The position numbers and the translations under genes are program-made. A DNA stretch of 64,000 nucleotides, from positions 62,001 through 126,000 of the forward strand of contig NZ_MDEC01000009.1 in the NCBI RefSeq assembly GCF_002939785.1, written 5' to 3'. Source of the DNA: Xanthomonas codiaei. Its GTDB lineage: Bacteria > Pseudomonadota > Gammaproteobacteria > Xanthomonadales > Xanthomonadaceae. Position 1 is the stretch's first letter. Each line of letters begins with the position of its first letter. This document shows positions 27,142-39,423 of this stretch, piece after piece. Under the pieces are notes generated by a model, which ran no database searches, was not told the origin of the DNA, and saw only the letters and a list, made by a program, of their open reading frames with translations.

Positions 27142-29253
27142 ATGACGCGCTCAGTCGCAGGGAACGGTTACTTCGCCCATATCGATGGCCTGCGCGCGCT
27201 GGCCGTGTTGTCGGTCATCGTCTATCACCTGGATTCGGGCTGGTTGCCCGGCGGGTTCACCGGCGTCGACATCTTCTTCGTCATTTCCGGATTCGTGGTC
27301 AGCACGTCGGTCGATCGGCTGCCGCGCGTGTCGGTGGCTGCGGAACTGGCGCGTTTCTACGCGCGCCGATTGCGGCGGATTGCGCCGGCGCTGCTGGCCT
27401 GCCTGGTCGCGACCGCGCTGGTGTCGATGCTGTTCATCCCCGAATCGTGGCTGAGCGAGTCCAGCAGCAAGACCGGGCGCATGGCCTTGTTCGGATTGAG
27501 CAACTGGGTGCTGGCCAGCGTGGGGCAGGATTATTTCTCGCCGCGCGCGGAGTTCAATCCCTATACGCAGACATGGTCGCTCGGGGTCGAGGAGCAGTTC
27601 TATCTGCTGTTTCCCTGGATGTTTCTGGCCTGGATGCGGGGCGGTGCAGGGCGTGTCTGGTCGCTGGGCGTGTTCGCGCTCGCCAGTGCTGCCTCGCTGG
27701 GGTATGCCTGGCAGCGCACGCAGCTGCCAGGACATGAGATCACTTCGTTCTACCTGACCACCGCGCGGTTCTGGCAGCTGGGGGCAGGCGTGCTGCTGTA
27801 CCAGGCGATGACGCTGCTGGGACGCCGCGGCGGACAGTCGTTGTTTGCCACCGGCATTGCGTTGCCGGCTCCGCTGCGCACGTTGCTGGTGATGCTGGCG
27901 CTGGCCGCGATCGGTCACGGAATGTGGAATGCACGCCCCGGCCACTCGCCGTGGAGCGACGGCCTGTGGCCGGTGCTGGGAACGCTGGCCTTGCTGGCCT
28001 TGCTGCATCGCCATGCCGATGGCTGGGCAGGACGCGTTCTGTCGGCCAGGCCAGTGGTGGCGATCGGGCGCATCTCGTATTCGCTGTATCTGTGGCATTG
28101 GCCGGTGCTGGTGGTGCTGCGCTGGACCGTCGGGTTGGAATCGATGGCCGCCAGGCTGGTGGCGGTAGCGCTGACCTTCGCGTGTGCGGCTGCCTCGTAT
28201 CGCTGGGTGGAAGTGCCCTGGCGCAGCCGGCGTGTCGGGGCCTGGTCGAATGTGCGCGTGGTGTGCGCCGGCTTGGCTGCGTTGGTGCTGGCCGCAGGGG
28301 TGCAGTCGCTGTTGATCGAGTCGGCGCCTTACGTATCGCTGAGCGTGGTCAGCCGGCATCCGCTGGATTGGTATGCGTACGCGCGCGGCCTGCGCAAGGA
28401 ACTTCCGGAGTGCCGTCTGCAGGCAAGCAACGCCGCGGTCAATGGGCAGCCGGTGCGGATCTTTGCGCGCGGGCAATGCACACGGCCTGCCACGACGCAA
28501 CGACAGGTATTCGTGATGGGCGATTCGCATGCGCTGGCCTACAACGAAATGTTGCGGCGTTTTCCGCTGCTCGAAGGTGGCAGCGTCCGCCTGTACGGCG
28601 TGGCCGGTTGTTCGGTCGCGTCGATGCAGCCGGGCGGGCAGTTGCCCGGTTGCGAGGCCTTCGTCCGCCCGGCGCTGGAGGATGTGATGGCCCACGCGCG
28701 TCCGGGCGATGTGCTGTTCTTGCCGGGGCTGCGTGTGCCGCGGCTGGCAGAGCAGGACGCGCTGTTCGATCTGGACAGCAACCTTGCCGCGTTGCACGGC
28801 GCCCAGGCGCAGGCCGAGCGCGATGCCATGGTTGCGGCGACGATCGCACTGCTGGCACCGGTGCAGGCCAAAGGCGTGCTGATCGTGTTCGAAGCGCCCA
28901 AGCCGGTGCTCAAGGCGCCCCCTTACCGGTGCTCTGACTGGTTCAATCGCAGCAACGCGATCTGCCGCAACGGCATGCAGATCGAACGGGCGGTGATGGA
29001 GCGCTATCGCGCACCCGCGCTGGATGGCTTGCGCCATATTGCGGCGGGTTTGGGCGGCGCCAGCGTCTGGGATCCGTTGCCGCTGCTGTGCGATGCGCAG
29101 TGGTGCGCGCCGACCCGGCAGGGCAGGCCGGTGTTCTTCGATGCCGACCATCTCAGTGGCTACGGCAACCGCGTGCTGTTGCCCGACTTCGCCGCACATC
29201 TGCACGGGCTGCCGGCGAATGCGGCTGCGCAGAGCGGGCCGGGACCGCGATAG
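27142..29253 (+). CDS. Membrane acyltransferase (AT3 family) with C-terminal SGNH domain
   Basis: Encodes 703 residues. Residues about 10-400 form the ten-helix AT3 domain: HIDGLRALAVLSVIVYHLDS, IFFVISGFVVSTSV, YTQTWSLGVEEQFYLLFPW, YSLYLWHWPVLVVLRW. Residues about 450-690 form a periplasmic SGNH domain with catalytic Ser in FVMGDSHALAYNE and the Asp/His pair in FDADHLSGYGNR. OafA-like enzymes of this layout O-acetylate surface polysaccharides. The acceptor (LPS O-antigen or exopolysaccharide) is not known. The start MTRSVAGNGYFAHIDG follows AAGGATCAGG. Confidence 0.93.
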   Translation: MTRSVAGNGYFAHIDGLRALAVLSVIVYHLDSGWLPGGFTGVDIFFVISGFVVSTSVDRLPRVSVAAELARFYARRLRRIAPALLACLVATALVSMLFIPESWLSESSSKTGRMALFGLSNWVLASVGQDYFSPRAEFNPYTQTWSLGVEEQFYLLFPWMFLAWMRGGAGRVWSLGVFALASAASLGYAWQRTQLPGHEITSFYLTTARFWQLGAGVLLYQAMTLLGRRGGQSLFATGIALPAPLRTLLVMLALAAIGHGMWNARPGHSPWSDGLWPVLGTLALLALLHRHADGWAGRVLSARPVVAIGRISYSLYLWHWPVLVVLRWTVGLESMAARLVAVALTFACAAASYRWVEVPWRSRRVGAWSNVRVVCAGLAALVLAAGVQSLLIESAPYVSLSVVSRHPLDWYAYARGLRKELPECRLQASNAAVNGQPVRIFARGQCTRPATTQRQVFVMGDSHALAYNEMLRRFPLLEGGSVRLYGVAGCSVASMQPGGQLPGCEAFVRPALEDVMAHARPGDVLFLPGLRVPRLAEQDALFDLDSNLAALHGAQAQAERDAMVAATIALLAPVQAKGVLIVFEAPKPVLKAPPYRCSDWFNRSNAICRNGMQIERAVMERYRAPALDGLRHIAAGLGGASVWDPLPLLCDAQWCAPTRQGRPVFFDADHLSGYGNRVLLPDFAAHLHGLPANAAAQSGPGPR

Positions 29254-29360
29254 ACAACCCGGTCACGGCCGGGGCGGCACCATGCGGGCCGTTGCCGGTT
29301 GGCGCAGTCGGGCATAAGGTCGACTGCGCTGCTGCTCACTTCCTGCCGATGGTGCTGCAT

Positions 29361-30203
29361 ATGTCCCAGTTTTCCGATGCACTGCAAGCGCGCGCGGGTG
29401 CGGCGCGGTGGTCGATGCCCGCTGAGGTGGCGTGCGATAGGCGTGTGCCGACAGGTCGCACTCTGGCGCTGGCCGGTGCGCTGCTGGCGCTCTGCGTGAC
29501 CAGCGGGAAGGTGGCCGCGCAGGCGGAGGAGCCGCCCGCATTCGATCGCCCCGGTATTCCGTTTGCCGCCGAGGTACTGCAGCCCGGTGCGTTCGCCTGG
29601 GAGCAGGGCTTGCCGGATGCGAGCACCGACCGTGCCGATGGCCAGCGCACCACGCTCTACACCGCCGACACCGTGCTGCGTCTGGGGCTATCGCAGCATG
29701 TGGAGCTGCAGCTGGGCAGCGACAGTTATAACTGGCAGCACGGCGGTGGTATGCGCGTGCGTGGCGGGGGCGATAGTCATGTCGGCCTGAAGGTCGCCTT
29801 GCCCTCGCGCTCGGACAGCTTTCACTGGGCGGCGCTAGGCACCTACAGCGTGCCGACCGGCAGCCCGGCCTTCAGTGACGGCAATGCGCGCGAGCTGGGG
29901 CTGACCGCATCCTGGGACCTTGCGCAGCAGCGTGCGCTGGCGCTGTACGTCAACTACGCGCGCGACGACGATGGGCACACCTGGACCTTCGCGCCCAACT
30001 ACACGTTCTTTTCCGGCGAACGCTTCAGCAGTTATGTGGAAGCGGGCGTGGAGACCGGCAGCGAGCACTCGCGTGTGGCCGGTGCCGGCGGCGCCTGGCA
30101 ATTGCCGCATGCCATGCAGCTGGATGTGTCGGTGTTGCGCGGGCTGACGTCGGACAGCCCGGACTGGCAGGGTGGGATCGGGTTGTCGATAGCCTTCCAC
30201 TGA
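29361..30203 (+). CDS. Outer-membrane beta-barrel protein (phenol_MetA_deg/transporter-like)
   Basis: Encodes 280 residues. An unusually long N-terminal extension precedes a signal-like segment (LALAGALLALCVTSGKVAAQ, about residues 35-54). The mature part has alternating beta-strand character (VLRLGLSQHVELQLGSDSYN, HVGLKVALPSRSDSFHWAAL, FSSYVEAGVETGSEH) and ends with WQGGIGLSIAFH, whose final His is less usual than Phe for a barrel. The pattern fits the MetA-pathway/transporter putative outer-membrane family. A start nearer the signal may be the true one, but no better-placed ATG is visible. An ATG at 29349 is an alternative. Confidence 0.7.
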   Translation: MSQFSDALQARAGAARWSMPAEVACDRRVPTGRTLALAGALLALCVTSGKVAAQAEEPPAFDRPGIPFAAEVLQPGAFAWEQGLPDASTDRADGQRTTLYTADTVLRLGLSQHVELQLGSDSYNWQHGGGMRVRGGGDSHVGLKVALPSRSDSFHWAALGTYSVPTGSPAFSDGNARELGLTASWDLAQQRALALYVNYARDDDGHTWTFAPNYTFFSGERFSSYVEAGVETGSEHSRVAGAGGAWQLPHAMQLDVSVLRGLTSDSPDWQGGIGLSIAFH

Positions 30204-30371
30204 CGGGTCTGCCTGGCTCAACGCAGGGGAGGCGTCGAGCCGCAAGACCGGTAGGCCCGGGTAGCCCCGGGAGCCGTTGTGCTACTCGATAGCGCTGCCG
30301 CCGACCGCCGACCGCCGACCGTGGCATTCGATGCTGCACTGCCGCATGCATTGGGTGCGGGGAAGAGGCTT

Positions 30372-30389
30372 AATTGGATCGATCCAATT
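30372..30389. promoter_or_regulatory. LacI-type operator before the mannose operon
   Basis: A perfect 18-bp palindrome, AATTGGATCGATCCAATT, with the central CG typical of LacI-family sites. It lies just upstream of the LacI gene, so it is the likely autoregulatory operator controlling regulator, symporter, kinase and isomerase together. Confidence 0.75.
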
Positions 30390-30433
30390 TCAGTCCATTG
30401 CATGCACGATTTCCATTCAGCGGGGGCGGGCGC

Positions 30434-31567
30434 TTGACGCGTTCCGGGCAGGCACCGGCCACGCCGGAGGCGGGCGAAACGCGTGCGTCGCGTCGCGGTG
30501 CGGTGACGCTGCGCGACATTGCCAGCGCGATCGGCGTGTCGCGCGCCACGGTGTCGCTGGTGCTGCGTGGCAGCCCCTTAGTGCATGCCACCACCCGCGC
30601 GCGGGTGGAAGCCGAGTTGGATCGGCAACATTACGTTTACAACCGCGCCGCGGCCAACCTGCGGCAGCGCACCTCGTCCAGCATCGCGCTGATCATCAAC
30701 GACCTGTCCAACCCGTTCTTCGCCGAGTTTGCCGCTGGTGTCGACGAGGCGCTGGGCGCGGCCGGGTATGTGACCCTGCTGGGCAGTACCGGCGAATCCA
30801 CGCAGCGCCAGCACGCTGTGTTGACCTCGCTGATGGAGCACACGCCGGCCGGCATCATCCTCTCGCCTGCCGAGGGCAGCCAGGCGCAGGCGCTGGCGCA
30901 GGTGTTGGGCCGCCAGCGCAACGTGGTGCTGTTCAACCGCGAAGTGGACGGCGCGGGTTGGGATCTGCTGGCGCTGGACAACGAGCAGGGCGCCTTGCTC
31001 GCCTGTACCCATCTGATCGCGCAGGGACACCGGCAGATCGTGTTCTTCGGCGGCCATGCCGATTCCAGCTCCTGCCGGCAGCGCCGTGCCGGCTATGCGC
31101 GGGCGATGTCCGCGGCCGGGCTGGCGGTGCACTACGTCGAATCGGCACCCAACCGCCAGCATGCGGCGCTATGTGGCGCAAACATGCTCGACGGCGGCGC
31201 GCATGGCATCACTGCGGCGGTCTGCTACAACGACAGCGTCGCGCTGGGCCTGATGGCGGCCCTGGCGATGCGCGGCATCGTGCCGGGGCGCGACTTCGCG
31301 GTGACCGGCTTCGACGATATCGCCGAGGCCGCGCTGTTCACTCCCGCACTGACCACGCTGGCGGCCGATCCGCGCGCGCGCGGCCGCCAGGCTGCGCAAC
31401 TGGTGCTGCAACGTATCGGCAGTCCCGATCTGGCGGCGCAGCGGCTCATCGCCGCGGTGGCGCTGCAGATTCGCGCCAGCAGCGCCTGTGCACCGACACC
31501 GGCGATTCCGCCCGCTCCGTTGCATCGCTCTTCCACCCATTCCCCCACCAAGGCCTCCGGCCGCTGA
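30434..31567 (+). CDS. LacI-family repressor of the mannose operon
   Basis: Encodes about 377 residues. The helix-turn-helix is VTLRDIASAIGVSRATVSLVL, with the hinge helix NRAAANLRQRTSS. The periplasmic-binding-like sugar domain follows (IALIINDLSNPFFAEFAAGV, and FAVTGFDDIAEAALFTPALT). The true start is uncertain. A TTG at 30374 lies inside the palindromic operator, which argues against it. I use the TTG at 30434, preceded by GGGGGCGGG; a GTG at 30503 sits right at the helix-turn-helix. The tail after residue 350 is Pro/Ser/Thr-rich. It probably senses mannose or a product and represses the three downstream genes. Confidence 0.88.
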   Translation: MTRSGQAPATPEAGETRASRRGAVTLRDIASAIGVSRATVSLVLRGSPLVHATTRARVEAELDRQHYVYNRAAANLRQRTSSSIALIINDLSNPFFAEFAAGVDEALGAAGYVTLLGSTGESTQRQHAVLTSLMEHTPAGIILSPAEGSQAQALAQVLGRQRNVVLFNREVDGAGWDLLALDNEQGALLACTHLIAQGHRQIVFFGGHADSSSCRQRRAGYARAMSAAGLAVHYVESAPNRQHAALCGANMLDGGAHGITAAVCYNDSVALGLMAALAMRGIVPGRDFAVTGFDDIAEAALFTPALTTLAADPRARGRQAAQLVLQRIGSPDLAAQRLIAAVALQIRASSACAPTPAIPPAPLHRSSTHSPTKASGR

Positions 31568-31580
31568 CCAGGCAACTCCT

Positions 31581-32891
31581 ATGGTTTCCCTTTCCACGCA
31601 ATCCACCGTGCCAAGCGGCAACAAGGCGCCCGTCAACAACGGCGTCGCGTTGTCGGTGGTCACCACGATCTTCTTCATGTGGGGCTTTCTCACCTGCCTC
31701 AACGACATCCTGATTCCGCATTTGAAGTCGGTGTTCGAGCTCAACTTCGCGCAGGCGATGCTGGTGCAGTTCACCTTCTTCGGTGCGTATTTCCTGATGT
31801 CGCTGCCGGCCGGTTGGCTGGTGAACCGGTTGGGCTACAAGCAGGGCATCGTGGCCGGGCTGGCAGTAGCGGCGGTCGGCGCGCTGGGCTTCTGGCCGGC
31901 GGCGGAGCTGCGCGTGTACGGTGCCTTTCTGGGCGCGCTGTTCGTGCTGGCCACCGGCATCACCATCCTGCAGGTCGCGGCGAATCCCTATGTTGCGTTG
32001 CTGGGTCCGGAGCGCAGCGCGTCCAGCCGGCTGACCCTGGCGCAGGCGCTCAACTCGCTGGGCACCGCGATCGCGCCGTTGCTGGGCGGTTGGTTGATCC
32101 TGTCCAACACGGTGATGAGCAGCGACGCGCTCAAGGCGCTGCCGGAACCCGAGCAGCTTGCCTACCGCGTGCAGGAGGCGCAGGCGGTGCAGGGCCCGTA
32201 CATCGGCCTGGGTGTGGTGCTGTTCCTGCTGGCGATCTTCGTGTTCCTGTTCCGCCTGCCGGCGCTGACCGATACCGGTGCGCAAAAGAGCGACAGTACT
32301 CATTCGCTGCTGGACGCGTTGCAACATCCGCATGTGCGCTTCGGTGTGCTGGCGATCTTCTTCTATGTCGGTGCGGAAGTGGCGATCGGCAGCCTGATGG
32401 TCAATTACTTCTCGCTGCCGCAGATCGGCGGATTCACCGAGCGTGAGGCGACCAAGTACGTCTCGGCCTACTGGACGCTGGCGATGATCGGCCGCTTCAT
32501 CGGTTCGGCGCTGCTGGCCAAGCTGTCGCCGCGCGTGCTGCTGTCGGTGTTCGCAGCGATCAATGCGCTGTTGCTGGGGCTAACCATGGCCAGCGGGGGC
32601 ATGCTGGCGGTGTATGCGCTGGTGGCGATCGGTCTGTTCAACTCCATCATGTTTCCGACCATTTTCACCCTGGGCATCGAGCGCCTGGGTCCGTTGACCG
32701 GCCGCGCCTCCAGCCTGTTGATCATGGCCATTGTCGGCGGCGCGATCGTGCCCTACCTGCAGGGCCTGCTGGCCGACAGCATTGGCCTGCACGAGTCGTT
32801 CGTGCTGCCACTGCTTTGCTATCTGTACATCGTGTTCTACGGCATCTGGGGTTCGCGCCTGCGTGGCGCCCTGGCGGAGGCACGCGCATGA
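31581..32891 (+). CDS. Sugar:proton symporter, FucP/GluP family
   Basis: A 436-residue major-facilitator protein with about twelve hydrophobic segments. It carries the FucP-family start (ALSVVTTIFFMWGFLTCLND) and the conserved Asn/Asp/Glu pattern in QAMLVQFTFFGAYFLMSLPAG and TGITILQVAANPYVALLG. GluP-type members import glucose, galactose or mannose. In this operon mannose is the likely substrate (inference from the isomerase). It starts 13 bp after the repressor gene, and its stop overlaps the kinase start by 4 bp. Confidence 0.92.
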   Translation: MVSLSTQSTVPSGNKAPVNNGVALSVVTTIFFMWGFLTCLNDILIPHLKSVFELNFAQAMLVQFTFFGAYFLMSLPAGWLVNRLGYKQGIVAGLAVAAVGALGFWPAAELRVYGAFLGALFVLATGITILQVAANPYVALLGPERSASSRLTLAQALNSLGTAIAPLLGGWLILSNTVMSSDALKALPEPEQLAYRVQEAQAVQGPYIGLGVVLFLLAIFVFLFRLPALTDTGAQKSDSTHSLLDALQHPHVRFGVLAIFFYVGAEVAIGSLMVNYFSLPQIGGFTEREATKYVSAYWTLAMIGRFIGSALLAKLSPRVLLSVFAAINALLLGLTMASGGMLAVYALVAIGLFNSIMFPTIFTLGIERLGPLTGRASSLLIMAIVGGAIVPYLQGLLADSIGLHESFVLPLLCYLYIVFYGIWGSRLRGALAEARA

Positions 32892-33874
32892 GCACCATCA
32901 GGAATCAGGTGATCTGCTTCGGTGAAGCCTTGATCGACATGCTGGCCCTGCCGCAGGCCGCCGGCGACGATGCGCGCACCTTTGCGCAGTACGCCGGTGG
33001 CGCGCCGGCCAACGTGGCGGTGGCAGTGGCCAAGCTTGGCGGCGCGGCGCATTTTGTCGGCATGCTGGGCCGCGACATGTTTGGCGACTTCCTGCTGCAG
33101 AGCCTGCAGCAGGCCGGCGTAGCCACCAATGGCATCGTGCGCACCGACCAGGCCAAGACCGCGCTGGCCTTCGTCGCCCTCGATGCGGCGGGCGAGCGCA
33201 GTTTCAGTTTCTACCGGCCGCCGGCGGCGGACCTGCTGTTCCGCGCCGAACATTTCGCCGCCGACGGCTTCGCCCAGGCCGCGGTGCTGCACGTGTGCTC
33301 CAACAGCATGACTGAGCCGGAGATCGCGCAATGCACGCTAGATGGCATGCGCCGCGCGCGCGCAGCCGGTGCCATCGTCAGCCTGGACCTCAACCTGCGC
33401 CCGATGCTGTGGCCGCAGGACGTGGATCCGGCGCCGGTGCTGTGGGAGGCGCTGGCGCTGGCCGATGTGGTCAAGCTCTCGCGCGAAGAGCTCGACTATC
33501 TGGCCGGCACCTTGCACGCCGATGCCGGCGCGGTGACGCAGAAGCTATGGCAGGGGCAGGCGCGCTGGTTGTTGGTCACCGACGGCGGTGGCCCGGTGCA
33601 CTGGCAGACCCGTACCGATGCGGGTCAGGTGCCGACCTTCGACGTGCAGGTGCGCGACAGCACCGCGGCAGGCGATGCCTTCGTCGGTGGGCTGCTGTAT
33701 CAACTGGCTGCGCGCGCGATTCCGCTCGAGCAGCTATGCGGCGATCCCACGGCGATGGCCGAGGTGATCCGTTTCGCCGCTGCCGTCGGTGCATTGGCGG
33801 TCACGCGCAAGGGCGCGTTCGCCGCGATGCCCGGCATCGATGACGTCCATACCCTGATCCAGGAACAAGCATGA
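32888..33874 (+). CDS. PfkB-family sugar kinase (fructokinase)
   Basis: Encodes 328 residues. It has the PfkB N-terminal signature AGGAPANVAVAVAKLGG and the C-terminal ATP/catalytic signature VRDSTAAGDAFVGG. That motif has Ser-Thr-Ala-Ala where DTTGAG is usual, but the catalytic Asp in AAGDAF is kept. It also has FSFYRPPAADLLF, typical of bacterial fructokinases. It should phosphorylate fructose to fructose-6-phosphate with ATP. Its start and stop both overlap the neighbouring genes by 4 bp. Confidence 0.93.
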   Translation: MSTIRNQVICFGEALIDMLALPQAAGDDARTFAQYAGGAPANVAVAVAKLGGAAHFVGMLGRDMFGDFLLQSLQQAGVATNGIVRTDQAKTALAFVALDAAGERSFSFYRPPAADLLFRAEHFAADGFAQAAVLHVCSNSMTEPEIAQCTLDGMRRARAAGAIVSLDLNLRPMLWPQDVDPAPVLWEALALADVVKLSREELDYLAGTLHADAGAVTQKLWQGQARWLLVTDGGGPVHWQTRTDAGQVPTFDVQVRDSTAAGDAFVGGLLYQLAARAIPLEQLCGDPTAMAEVIRFAAAVGALAVTRKGAFAAMPGIDDVHTLIQEQA

Positions 33875-35076
33875 GCCCGTTGCCCGCATCCCCCGCACCC
33901 GATTTCCGTTCGGCCGACGTCCTGCGCCAGCACATCGCCGACACCATGGCGTTCTACCACCCGCACGCGATCGACCCAGCCGGTGGCTTCTTCCACTATT
34001 TCCGTGACGACGGCTCCATCTACGATGCCGGCCACCGGCATCTGGTGAGCAGCACGCGCTTCGTCTTCAACTATGCGATGGCCTACCGCGAGTTCGGCAA
34101 CGCCGAGTACCTGGAGGCGGTGCGCCACGGCCTGGATTACCTGCGCAACGTGCACCGCAACGCCGCCACCGGCGGTTATGCCTGGACCTTGCGCGACGGC
34201 GTGGTGGAAGACGACATGAACCACTGCTACGGCGTGGCGTTCGTGCTGCTGGCGTATTCGTGCGGGCTGAAGGCCGGCATCGCCGAGGCGCGTGCGTGGA
34301 TGGACGAAACCTGGCAGCTGCTGGAGAGATATTTCTGGGAGCCGGAATTCGGCCTGTACCGCGACGAAGCCGATGCGCAGTTCAACTTCACCACCTATCG
34401 CGGCCAGAACGCCAACATGCACATGTGCGAGGCGATGATCGCCGCCTACGAAGCCAGTGGCGAGCAGCGCTATCTCGATCGCGCGCTGCAGCTGGCCGAC
34501 AACATGACCCGGCGCCAGGCCGCCAAGGCCGATGGCCTGGTGTGGGAGCACTACGACCCGCAATGGAATATCGACTGGGACTACAACCGCGACAATCCCA
34601 AGCATCTGTTCCGGCCCTGGGGCTTCCAGCCGGGTCACCAGACCGAATGGGCCAAGCTGCTGATGCTGCTGGATTGTTATGCACCCACGGACTGGTTGTT
34701 GCCGACTGCCCGGCACCTCTTCGATGTGGCGGTGGAGCGCTCCTGGGATGCGCAGCGCGGCGGGCTGTACTACGGCTTCGCCCCGGATGGCCAGGTGTGC
34801 GACGACGACAAGTATTTCTGGGTGCAGGCCGAATCCTTGGCTGCCGCGGCCTTGTTGGCACAACGCAGCGGCGATGAACGCTATTGGCAGTGGTACGACA
34901 AGCTGTGGAATTACGCGTGGACGCACATGATCGACCACCGCTACGGCGCGTGGTATCGCATCCTGGATGCGGACAACCGCAAGTACAGCGACGAGAAGAG
35001 CCCGGCCGGCAAGACCGACTACCACACCATGGGCGCCTGCCACGAAGTGTTGAACGTGTTGCGGCCGGCAACGTGA
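33871..35076 (+). CDS. AGE-family isomerase, probably D-mannose isomerase
   Basis: A 401-residue (alpha/alpha)6-barrel protein of the N-acylglucosamine 2-epimerase superfamily. It has RFVFNYAMAYREFG, ANMHMCEAMIAAYEASG, PWGFQPGHQTEWAKLLML and DYHTMGACHEVLN. Histidines near residues 183, 256 and 385 are placed like the active-site histidines of YihS/mannose isomerases. The downstream kinase logic (fructokinase, no mannose kinase) supports mannose to fructose isomerisation over epimerisation. Cellobiose 2-epimerase is the main alternative. Last gene of the operon; it converges on metH with a 68-bp palindrome between. Confidence 0.88.
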   Translation: MSPLPASPAPDFRSADVLRQHIADTMAFYHPHAIDPAGGFFHYFRDDGSIYDAGHRHLVSSTRFVFNYAMAYREFGNAEYLEAVRHGLDYLRNVHRNAATGGYAWTLRDGVVEDDMNHCYGVAFVLLAYSCGLKAGIAEARAWMDETWQLLERYFWEPEFGLYRDEADAQFNFTTYRGQNANMHMCEAMIAAYEASGEQRYLDRALQLADNMTRRQAAKADGLVWEHYDPQWNIDWDYNRDNPKHLFRPWGFQPGHQTEWAKLLMLLDCYAPTDWLLPTARHLFDVAVERSWDAQRGGLYYGFAPDGQVCDDDKYFWVQAESLAAAALLAQRSGDERYWQWYDKLWNYAWTHMIDHRYGAWYRILDADNRKYSDEKSPAGKTDYHTMGACHEVLNVLRPAT

Positions 35077-35122
35077 TGCTAATGAAATTCGTCGGCGCCG
35101 AGATCATCGGTGCCGCGGCTGT

Positions 35123-35190
35123 GTAGAAGCGCACCGGGGCACTATGGGGCTTTATTGGTAAAGCCCTTTCGCGCCCGGGTGCGCTCCTAC
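35123..35190. repeat. 68-bp palindromic repeat, copy B
   Basis: Starts GTAGAAGCG and ends GCGCTCCTAC, with the inner arms more diverged than in copies A and C (GGGGCTTTATTGGTAAAGCCC makes an inner stem). It lies between the convergent mannose isomerase and metH genes. Confidence 0.8.
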
Positions 35191-35228
35191 ATTGGTTTGC
35201 TGGTGCTTGCGATGATGGGGACCCGCTC

Positions 35229-37982
<2,754 letters not shown>

Positions 37983-38066
37983 GCAACGCTCTGCTGGACG
38001 GTGATGGCGCGATCGGTCTTGGTGGGGTGGTGCTTGGGGCCGAACGATGGGGCGCGGTGGAATGCG

Positions 38067-38271
38067 GCCCTCATCCGGCGCTGCGCGCCACCTTCTCCCG
38101 CAGGCGGGAGAAGGGCAGTTCGTCGCGCACGGCGCGTCCGTGTGGCAGCCCAAGCGCCGCGCTGTCCTTCTCCCGCCAGTCGAGCCATGCGCCGTCCTTC
38201 TCCCGTTTGCGGGGGCATGCGCCGTCCCTCTCCCGCTTGCGGGAGAAGGTGCCCGAAGGGCGGATGAGGGC
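38067..38271. repeat. CTTCTCCCGC-type long inverted repeat between the metH halves
   Basis: The left end reads GCCCTCATCCGGCGCTGCGC, then CCTTCTCCCGCAGGCGGGAG. The right end is the inverse: CTCTCCCGCTTGCGGGAGAA, then GCCCGAAGGGCGGATGAGGG. Two more CTTCTCCCG motifs lie between. It looks like a small non-autonomous palindromic element of a kind common in GC-rich proteobacteria. The 301-bp gap between the metH genes holds nothing else I recognise. Confidence 0.75.
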
Positions 38272-38283
38272 GAGCCTGACGCA

Positions 38284-39423
38284 TCACGCCGCCAGCTCCT
38301 GCGCGCCAGGCAATTGCCGCGGCTGCAGGTCGGCCACCGCCGCGGCGATGGCGCGGATATGATCCGGCGAGGTACCACAACACCCGCCGACCAGATTGAG
38401 CAGGCCGGCCTGGGCGAACTCGCGCAGCGTGGCCGCCATTTCTTCCGGGGTTTCGTCGTATTCGCCGAAGGCATTGGGCAGGCCGGCATTCGGATGCGCG
38501 CTGACATAGCCGTCGGCGATCTGCGCCAGCGTCTCCACATGCGGGCGCAAGTCCTTGGCGCCCAGTGCGCAGTTCAGACCCACCGACAACGGCCGCCCGT
38601 GCGCCACCGAAGCATAGAACGCTTCGGCGGTCTGCCCGGACAAGGTGCGCCCGGAAGCGTCGGTGATGGTGCCGGAGATCATCACCGGCAGACGCCCGCC
38701 GCGGGTTTCGAAGACTTCTTCGATGGCGTAGAGCGCGGCCTTGGCATTGAGCGTGTCGAAGATGGTCTCCACCATCAAGGTATCGGCACCGCCATCGATC
38801 AGGCCTTCGATCGCCTCGCGATAGGTCTGCCGCAGTGCGTCGAAGCTGGTGTTGCGATAGCCGGGGTCGTTGACGTCCGGGCTGATCGACGCGGTACGGC
38901 TGGTCGGGCCAAGCACGCCGATCACGAAGCGCGGCTTGTGCGGGGTCAGCGCTTCGACGGCATCGCAGCACGTGCGTGCCACCTGCGCGCCGGCCTTGTT
39001 CAACTCGTAGACCAGATGTTCCAGGTGATAGTCGGCCTGGCTCACCGACGTCGCGTTGAAGGTGTTGGTTTCCAGCAGGTCGGCACCGGCATCCAGATAC
39101 GCGCGGTGGATGCCGGCGATGATCTCCGGGCGGGTCAGCAGCAGCAGGTCGTTGTTGCCCTTCAGGTCATGCCCTTCCGGCGCGTGTGCGTGATCGCAAC
39201 CGGGCCCGTGCACGTGCGCGCTGTCGTAGCCCTCGGCAAAGCGGGTGCCGCGGTAGTCAGGCTCCTGCAGATCGTGGCGCTGGATCATGGTGCCCATCGC
39301 GCCATCGATGATGAGGATGCGCTCACGCAAGGCGGCAGTAAGCTTGGCGGCGCGCTCCGGATGCAGCCACGGCAATGCAAACGGGATTGGGGATTGGGAA
39401 TTGGGGATTGGCGCGTGCGTCAT
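38284..39423 (-). CDS. metH: Methionine synthase, homocysteine-binding part
   Basis: Encodes 379 residues, a stand-alone homocysteine S-methyltransferase barrel. It has [40 protein letters not shown], and the zinc ligands in [12 protein letters not shown] and [13 protein letters not shown]. It binds homocysteine on zinc and needs the pterin/B12 protein encoded by the next gene. The first 14 or so residues ([18 protein letters not shown]) are encoded by the left arm of a GGGATTC-type repeat, and the start codon lies in the repeat's loop. The start is 3 bp past the stop of the ArsR-methyltransferase gene. Length matches the N-terminal module of E. coli MetH plus this extension. Confidence 0.93.
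   Translation of the reverse strand: MTHAPIPNSQSPIPFALPWLHPERAAKLTAALRERILIIDGAMGTMIQRHDLQEPDYRGTRFAEGYDSAHVHGPGCDHAHAPEGHDLKGNNDLLLLTRPEIIAGIHRAYLDAGADLLETNTFNATSVSQADYHLEHLVYELNKAGAQVARTCCDAVEALTPHKPRFVIGVLGPTSRTASISPDVNDPGYRNTSFDALRQTYREAIEGLIDGGADTLMVETIFDTLNAKAALYAIEEVFETRGGRLPVMISGTITDASGRTLSGQTAEAFYASVAHGRPLSVGLNCALGAKDLRPHVETLAQIADGYVSAHPNAGLPNAFGEYDETPEEMAATLREFAQAGLLNLVGGCCGTSPDHIRAIAAAVADLQPRQLPGAQELAA

Noticed and set aside
30374-30433. Start of the LacI repressor at TTG 30374
   Set aside because: That codon lies inside the perfect palindromic operator, and the residues it adds do not match LacI proteins.
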